Shown: positions 27,284 through 31,635 of the stretch, piece after piece
Layout of the letters: each line of letters starts with the position of its first letter
Numbering within the stretch: position 1 is the first letter of the stretch
From: an uncultured Clostridia bacterium
Lineage (GTDB): Bacteria; Bacillota; Clostridia; TANB77; CAG-508
DNA length: 31,635 nt
Assembly: GCA_934182605.1 (NCBI GenBank)
Contig: CAKPRQ010000016.1
Coordinates: 1-31,635, forward strand
Direction: 5' to 3'
Translations under genes and position numbers: made by a program
Notes under the pieces: generated by a model
What the model saw: the letters and a program-made list of their open reading frames with translations, nothing else
Databases searched by the model: none
Told to the model about the DNA's origin: nothing

Positions 27284-27583
27284 TTAAGCTCTAAAGGTAC
27301 AAAATATATTAAATCAGCAATAACTCATTGCTATTATTCCCAATATTCTGAAAATACATTCTGTTCTTTGAAAGAACTTTTTGAAATTGTAGCAAACGAA
27401 TATGATACTACCATTGAAACAATAAGAGATGGTATACGAAGTTCTTTAATACCATTAAATACATATAGAGAATTTATTGATTCGCAATCAATTTTAAAAT
27501 TATTTAATAATTATAGAAATATTACCCCAAAATATTTTATAGAAACTGTTAGTACTTATTTTTATATGGAAAAAACAAAATGA
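27284..27583 (+). pseudogene. 5'-truncated copy of the Spo0A_C gene
   Basis: This frame encodes about 98 residues nearly identical to the C-terminal half of the 19246-19980 protein (from LSSKGTKYI to ETVSTYF). It lacks the receiver domain and has no start codon with a ribosome binding site; the only upstream in-frame start is a TTG at 27248 in promoter DNA of the MetRS gene. An extra base near the 3' end shifts the last residues to end in EKTK. It is best read as a truncated duplicate. Translation as a lone DNA-binding domain cannot be excluded because the reading frame is perfectly conserved. Confidence 0.75.
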
Positions 27584-27599
27584 ATTAAATAAATAATTC
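27284..27599 (+). repeat. Direct repeat copy 2 (316 bp)
   Basis: Partner of 19669-19983 in the same orientation, offset by 7615 bp, about 98% identical with one single-base insertion. Differences cluster near the two ends. Homologous recombination between the copies would remove the whole 7.6-kb GNAT/radical SAM/fusion/decarboxylase/MetRS block and restore one intact Spo0A_C gene. Confidence 0.9.
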
Positions 27600-27681
27600 A
27601 TTTTTTTACTTTTAATAATTTTTAGAAATTATTATGCATAATACATAAAAAGATTAAAAAATATTAAATTCTAAAATATTT

Positions 27682-28179
27682 TTAATTTTCTTTCTCTTTT
27701 AAATATTGAGCTACTTTTGAAATAAATTTTTTGTTGCTAATTTTACCTGTATGTATTGAAATATCTCTTAAACATAATTTATTTAATTCATCTAAATTAC
27801 CATATGTAAAACAATATTCTATACATTTCCTTATTGCTTTTTCTATAGAACATATATTCTTATCATATTTTATTGCTAACTTTTTATATATAAATGTTAT
27901 ATTTAAGTTATTTTTTATATTGTATTTATTCCATAAAAATACTGCATCGGTAATATATTTATAACCCACCTTATCGTTAGGAATACCTAGCAAGTTTAAT
28001 TTTTTCGTTATATAATTAATCGCTCTAATATTTTTATTTAAAACATTTTTAATTATATTCAATTCTTCTAATGTTATTTCTAATATTTCTATATCTAATA
28101 TATCTTTTTTTAAATGTTTTAAAACTTCGTCTGTATTATCATTTTTATCATTTAATATTATAATTTTATTTTTCTTCAA
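27682..28179 (-). CDS. Short Spo0A_C-domain protein without receiver domain
   Basis: The 165-aa protein starts at a TTG seven bases after GGAGGG. About 60 N-terminal residues form a short basic and acidic segment (DNTDEVLKHLKKDILDIEI) in place of a receiver domain, with no phosphoacceptor. Residues ~60-160 resemble the Spo0A DNA-binding domain. LLGIPNDKVGYKYITDAV corresponds to Spo0A GVPAHIKGYLYLREAI, and CSIEKAIRKCIEYCFTYGNLDEL to the recognition-helix region SRVERAIRHAIEVAWSRGN. It probably binds 0A-box-like DNA constitutively or under a non-phosphorylation control. A homologue lies at 31134-31514, on the other side of the protease-serpin operon. Confidence 0.8.
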   Translation of the reverse strand: MKKNKIIILNDKNDNTDEVLKHLKKDILDIEILEITLEELNIIKNVLNKNIRAINYITKKLNLLGIPNDKVGYKYITDAVFLWNKYNIKNNLNITFIYKKLAIKYDKNICSIEKAIRKCIEYCFTYGNLDELNKLCLRDISIHTGKISNKKFISKVAQYLKEKEN

Positions 28180-28406
28180 TGCAATCCCTCCTATATATTA
28201 GATAGAAGTTTTGCACAAAATGGATGCATTAATTTAAAAAAAATATAACTTTTTTCTCATTATATAGTAAAAATAAAAATAATTATTTTATTTTAATATT
28301 TAATAAATTTAAATAATCTAGTATTATACATTTTATTTATACAATTTACTCTAAGTAGAGAGTCAAAACTATTTTATATAAATTATTTTATTATTTTTTG
28401 TATAGT
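28180..28406. other. Intergenic DNA before the short Spo0A_C gene
   Basis: This very AT-rich stretch has no open frame with a ribosome binding site. It contains the leader of the Spo0A_C gene with GGAGGG at ~28186 and a small palindrome TTTTGCACAAAA near 28209. I see no convincing -35/-10 pair. The leader resembles that of the MetRS gene: both contain TTTTCTTCAATGCAAT and ATCCCTCCTAT on the plus strand. Confidence 0.4.
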
Positions 28407-28454
28407 AAAAAAGTGAAAACTATATATGTTTTAAAAAATATATAGTTTTCACTT
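28407..28454 (-). terminator. Strong terminator of the protease-serpin operon
   Basis: A perfect 17-bp inverted repeat (28411-28427 with 28438-28454, arms AAGTGAAAACTATATAT) with a 10-base loop is followed on the minus strand by TTTTTT. It lies 45 bp after the serpin-like gene. Confidence 0.8.
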
Positions 28455-28498
28455 CTTTATCGAATATTTAGTTTTCTTCAAATTTATAATTTTTTGCT

Positions 28499-29554
28499 TT
28501 AAATATTCTTCAAAAATTCATCTGAATTTACCATTAAAGCGAAATATGGTTTTTCTTTATCCTTTTCTTTCAAAAATAATACGAATGTATCTGTAAAATA
28601 GAATTTTCTCGAATCAAAGTCAATCAAACTTTCTACGGTACCACTATTTATGGCTTCACTTACTAGATTTCCTCCCTTTTCTGTTAGACTAAATTTTACA
28701 CTTTGAATTGCTTTATCTATATATATGCCACAATCTTTTATTTCTCTATTACATAACTCATTATAATTAATATCCTTCTCTAATTCTATATATGGTATTT
28801 TTATCTCATCATTCGTTCCAAATTCTTTACTTCCAGTATACATTTTTTCTTTTTGTAACATTTCTCTATACAATTCTTCAAATGTTCCTCTATTTTCGGT
28901 TCTATATAAAATTACTTCTTCATTTTCTTTTGTGTTTAATGTTACAGCAAAGTCATTATTTTCATTATAGAACATTACATTTATGTTCTCCTCTAAACCC
29001 TCAGTTCCTTCTATACCGAAGTATTTTACTTCCTTTTCTCCATTATTAAATTTACTTGCATATGGAATTAAATCAAATGGTTTATAAAATGTAAAATTCT
29101 TGTTTAACATAGCATATAAAGTGTAATGATTTAGATTATTCTCAAATTTTGGTTCTTCTATATTCTTTAAAACATTACTATTTTCTATATTAAATTTATT
29201 CTTTATATTAGTTAATATACGCTCTTGTAATTCTTTATTTGTAAGTCCATGTTCTATGTAGTAATCTTCTTCATTTAACATTTCTTTTGTGAAGCTCTTT
29301 TTGTTCAACTCTTTAGACAGTTCAGATTCTCCATCCGTAAATTCTACATTTCCTTTTACGTACTCATCCATAAATTCGTTCCATACAAGTTGGAATGTTC
29401 CTACCCACATAGTATCCATATCTCCTTCTTCTATAGTACTAGTAAATGTAGGCAAAATTTCTTGTTTATTTATTTTTTTCACTGCATAAATAACTCCAGC
29501 TACCAAAATTGCTATAATTACTATAATTCCAAATATTTTTAAGATTTTATTCAT
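28499..29554 (-). CDS. Membrane-anchored serpin-like protein
   Basis: The 351-aa protein has one N-terminal membrane helix (residues ~7-24) and an extracytoplasmic domain. Its C-terminal half follows the serpin order. It has LNHYTLYAMLNKNFTFYKPF (like the serpin N-x-hyF-kgkW-pF strand), IKIPYIELEKDINYNEL (like PKFkie-ydL) and VKFSLTEKGGNLVSEA (hinge, Glu292-Lys-Gly294). After a 25-30 residue reactive-loop-like segment comes FVLFLKEKDKEKPYFALMV (like PFlf-i-d-LFmGkv). The hinge lacks the small residues (usual GTEAAAAT) needed for loop insertion in inhibitory serpins, so inhibition by the classical mechanism is doubtful. It starts 51 bp after a secreted caspase-like peptidase, its likely partner. 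Confidence 0.7.
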   Translation of the reverse strand: MNKILKIFGIIVIIAILVAGVIYAVKKINKQEILPTFTSTIEEGDMDTMWVGTFQLVWNEFMDEYVKGNVEFTDGESELSKELNKKSFTKEMLNEEDYYIEHGLTNKELQERILTNIKNKFNIENSNVLKNIEEPKFENNLNHYTLYAMLNKNFTFYKPFDLIPYASKFNNGEKEVKYFGIEGTEGLEENINVMFYNENNDFAVTLNTKENEEVILYRTENRGTFEELYREMLQKEKMYTGSKEFGTNDEIKIPYIELEKDINYNELCNREIKDCGIYIDKAIQSVKFSLTEKGGNLVSEAINSGTVESLIDFDSRKFYFTDTFVLFLKEKDKEKPYFALMVNSDEFLKNI

Positions 29555-29605
29555 ATTATTTGCTCCTCAATTTTATTAAAATATCTTTATATTAAAATAT
29601 TTACT

Positions 29606-30916
29606 TTAAATTTCATAATAATCAGATACTACAGATTTAATATCATGTTCTAAATTGTTAGTAGTATGAACAATTACATAATGTTTATCATTATCTATAT
29701 CATAATATAGTTGAATTTCTTGTTTTTCATTATAAGAAGTTGGTGTAGCCACTAAACATTTTCTTGCAGAAGCTGCTTTAGATTCATTAATTATTTGTTC
29801 AATATTTGAAGGCATTTTAAATCCATTTGATAAATTGGCTATATCATCACGGCTAACTAATTTTTGCTCTCCATTCTTTTTTATAATATTCATGTTATTT
29901 GCAATATATTTTACTTCTCCATCTTCAATACGGACACTATATCCTTTTGTTGTATCAAAACCATCTACTTGTAATATATAATCAACTATATATATATCTT
30001 CAGTATTTCCCGAATCATCTATATTAGTACTATTAGAAATTGTAATCTTATAATTGTTCTCTACATCTTTTTCATTATATATTTTACTTATAAGTTCTGA
30101 AATATTTTTTAAATTATTTTCATCATATTTTATAGTTTCAGAAGGGGAATAAAAGTTATTTTCATCAATTAAAGTTGCCTCTTTTAAATTAGTCTTTAAT
30201 ACTGAAGATAGTTCATTTGTTGAAGACAAATTTAATGTTTGACTTAACCCACCCATTGCCAGTCTATCTTTTACACTATTATTTATATAATTTTGACTAT
30301 CTGCATAACTCATAGCTTGCGAAACCGTATATCCTTGACTTAATGCAGTATTAAAATTTTGACACCATGGATTTGCAGATGATGTAAATATTTTATCTTT
30401 CCATCCAATAACTGTACAACCTCTATTTACTTTTAAGTAAGATGTTCTCCAAATATTGTTACTAGCACTTTGGCTAGCAGTAGAACATCCCATTAAAATT
30501 AATAATTTCATATTATTAAAACTTCCAGATGGTAAATTATTATAAGATAAGTATGAAGAATTATTTATGTCAGAAATTCCAAGATATGAATTCTTAAAAC
30601 CAAATCCATCTGGCCCTGCATGTCCTCTTATTAGTAGAATCACAGGTTGGGATGCAAAATTTGAACGCATTGTAATAACACTTGGATCTATAACATATGA
30701 AGAATTATATCCCATTGACGAATACACACTTTGTGCATGTTGTACTGAAGGTCTTGTGTCTATCGGATTTTGTAATGCTCCTGGTTCATTTTCAACTATA
30801 TAAGAGCCAAATGCTCTTGCATAGTTTGTAGTAGTTGCGTAAGTTGGTAAATTAATACTAAAAATTAATAATACTATAATCGATAAAACAATTAAGCTTA
30901 AAATTTTACTTTTCAT
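29606..30916 (-). CDS. Secreted caspase-like (clan CD) cysteine peptidase
   Basis: The 436-aa protein has a signal peptide (residues ~1-28, ending near TYATT). The domain from ~30 to 235 carries a probable clan CD catalytic dyad: His99 in LLIRGHAGPDGFGF and Cys144 in LLILMGCSTAS, each at the end of a hydrophobic strand, as in caspase, gingipain and CHAT folds. VQHAQSVYSSMGY precedes the first strand, as expected. The rest (~260-430) is beta-rich and may be a PepSY/YcdB-like inhibitory or binding region. The ATG follows GGAGG by seven bases. It heads an operon with the serpin-like gene. Exact family and cleavage specificity are unknown. Confidence 0.8.
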   Translation of the reverse strand: MKSKILSLIVLSIIVLLIFSINLPTYATTTNYARAFGSYIVENEPGALQNPIDTRPSVQHAQSVYSSMGYNSSYVIDPSVITMRSNFASQPVILLIRGHAGPDGFGFKNSYLGISDINNSSYLSYNNLPSGSFNNMKLLILMGCSTASQSASNNIWRTSYLKVNRGCTVIGWKDKIFTSSANPWCQNFNTALSQGYTVSQAMSYADSQNYINNSVKDRLAMGGLSQTLNLSSTNELSSVLKTNLKEATLIDENNFYSPSETIKYDENNLKNISELISKIYNEKDVENNYKITISNSTNIDDSGNTEDIYIVDYILQVDGFDTTKGYSVRIEDGEVKYIANNMNIIKKNGEQKLVSRDDIANLSNGFKMPSNIEQIINESKAASARKCLVATPTSYNEKQEIQLYYDIDNDKHYVIVHTTNNLEHDIKSVVSDYYEI

Positions 30917-30974
30917 TAATATTCCTCCATTTTTTTCAATTTACTTTATTTTATTTATAAAACTGATAACTAAT

Positions 30975-31063
30975 AAAATCATGCTCCACTTATATATTAA
31001 ATTAAAAATCTATAATACACTCCTTTCCTTAATATAATTTAATATATAAGTAGAATTGATTTT
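30975..31063. repeat. Long hairpin in the protease leader
   Basis: Arms 30975-31004 and 31035-31063 are inverted repeats of about 30 bp, including 17 perfectly paired bases (30988-31004 with 31035-31051), separated by 30 bp. If transcription starts near 31080, the hairpin is in the 5' leader. Its loop on the minus strand displays GGAAAGGAG, a ribosome-binding-like sequence without an obvious start. It could control the leader RNA or be a miniature mobile element; no target duplication was evident. Confidence 0.7.
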
Positions 31064-31086
31064 GTCTAAGTTATACTAATGATCTT

Positions 31087-31120
31087 ATTATATCATCTTA
31101 TTAGGTCGAAAAAGGTCGAA
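31087..31120 (-). promoter_or_regulatory. Protease-operon promoter with tandem 0A-box-like sites
   Basis: On the plus strand GGTCGAA occurs at 31104-31110 and 31114-31120, an exact 10-bp period with AAA between. Each matches six of seven bases of the Spo0A box TGTCGAA, and tandem boxes at 10-bp spacing are the known dimer site of Spo0A. On the minus strand a perfect TATAAT -10 lies at 31087-31092. A 17-bp spacer puts the -35 at 31110-31115, between and touching the two boxes, with no consensus -35 hexamer. That is the layout of a Spo0A-activated sigma-A promoter, pointing toward the protease start at 30916. Confidence 0.65.
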
Positions 31121-31133
31121 TTGCAAAATTTTT

Positions 31134-31514
31134 TTAATTTTTTTCCCTGTTTATGTACTGGGCAATTTTAGAAATAAATTTTTTATTATTAATCTTTCCT
31201 GTTTTACTTGAAATATCTGTTAAAAATAATTTATTTAATTCTTTTAAATTACCATATGTAAAACTATGTTCTATACACTTTCTGATTGCCTTTTCTATGG
31301 AAAAAATATTTTTATTATACTTTATTGCTATTTTTTTATATATAAATGTTATATTTAATTTATTTATATCCATATATTTATTCCATAATAAAATAGCATC
31401 AACAATATATTTATATCCAATTTTATCGTTTGGGACACCTATCAACTCTAAAAGTTTTGCTATACTATTTTCTTCTTCGTTATTTCTATTTATAACACTC
31501 TTAACAATATTCAA
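31134..31514 (-). CDS. Short Spo0A_C-domain protein, 5' end uncertain
   Basis: From the TTG at 31514 the product is 126 aa and contains the Spo0A-type domain: LIGVPNDKIGYKYIVDAI and FSIEKAIRKCIEHSFTYGN. It is clearly homologous to the 27682-28179 protein. Homology continues upstream of the TTG (SIEIIEITSEDLN matching DIEILEITLEELN) until an in-frame TAA near 31567, and no ATG/GTG with a ribosome binding site exists in that stretch. The first ~25 residues of its paralogue are thus missing, and the gene may be start-damaged or use a weak start. The stop is 14 bp from the 0A-like boxes of the protease promoter. Confidence 0.65.
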   Translation of the reverse strand: MNIVKSVINRNNEEENSIAKLLELIGVPNDKIGYKYIVDAILLWNKYMDINKLNITFIYKKIAIKYNKNIFSIEKAIRKCIEHSFTYGNLKELNKLFLTDISSKTGKINNKKFISKIAQYINREKN

Positions 31515-31635
31515 ATCTTCTGATGTTATTTCTATTATTTCTATACTTAAAGTTTCTGTTTGTATTTAATTTATGATAAAATCACCTTAAAAGTTTGTAA
31601 GCAAATATTTCACCCTAAATGTATAAAAAAGGAAA

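Noticed and set aside
28457..28463. Single 0A-like box TATCGAA next to the operon terminator
   Set aside because: It is a lone imperfect match without a tandem partner or a promoter at the right distance.
31020..31045. Small leader peptide starting from the AAGGAG in the protease leader hairpin
   Set aside because: No ATG, GTG or TTG lies at suitable spacing with a following open frame.

Overview
The window is AT-rich (roughly 25-30% GC by eye) with dense, mostly minus-strand genes and AGGAGG-type ribosome binding sites. FtsK/SpoIIIE, RsmD, MutS, MiaB and several Spo0A C-terminal-domain (Spo0A_C) proteins point to a low-GC Firmicute of the class Clostridia, plausibly a gut anaerobe. Species cannot be named from the sequence. 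No rRNA, tRNA, CRISPR array or transposase gene was seen.

Region 1 (1-572) holds a small lipoprotein-like gene of clearly higher GC with its own host-like promoter and a GC-rich terminator. Region 2 (572-18997) is a long run of co-oriented minus-strand genes. Read in the direction of transcription it contains rsmD, a coiled-coil protein, ftsK/spoIIIE, an unknown 520-aa protein, a beta-CASP metallo-beta-lactamase-fold protein, a GH15 glucoamylase-like protein, pgi, an unknown 770-aa protein, metK (apparently lacking its usual C-terminus), an unknown gene of foreign composition, miaB and mutS. A 151-bp MITE-like element with 12-bp terminal inverted repeats and an 8-bp target duplication sits between the foreign gene and miaB.

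Region 3 (19.0-27.6 kb) is accessory. A plus-strand gene encodes a receiver-like domain joined to a Spo0A_C domain. Its divergent promoter region carries an 11-bp-periodic array of AAATGTAATA. Next comes a minus-strand cluster: a type-2 (E. coli/archaeal-like) methionyl-tRNA synthetase, a PLP decarboxylase, a nucleotidyltransferase-aminotransferase fusion, a radical SAM enzyme and a GNAT acetyltransferase. The cluster looks like an undescribed small-molecule pathway, perhaps with a resistant synthetase. It is bracketed by ~98%-identical 315-bp direct repeats, which are the 3' part of the Spo0A_C gene and a 5'-truncated copy of it.

Region 4 (27.6-31.6 kb) has two further short Spo0A_C proteins without a receiver domain. 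They flank an operon of a secreted caspase-like (clan CD) cysteine peptidase and a membrane-anchored serpin-like protein. The operon's probable promoter has two tandem 0A-box-like sites, GGTCGAA repeated at a 10-bp period, over its -35 region, and its leader contains a ~30-bp-arm hairpin. The most interesting hypothesis from this window is a protease-serpin pair controlled by receiver-less Spo0A-like DNA-binding proteins.
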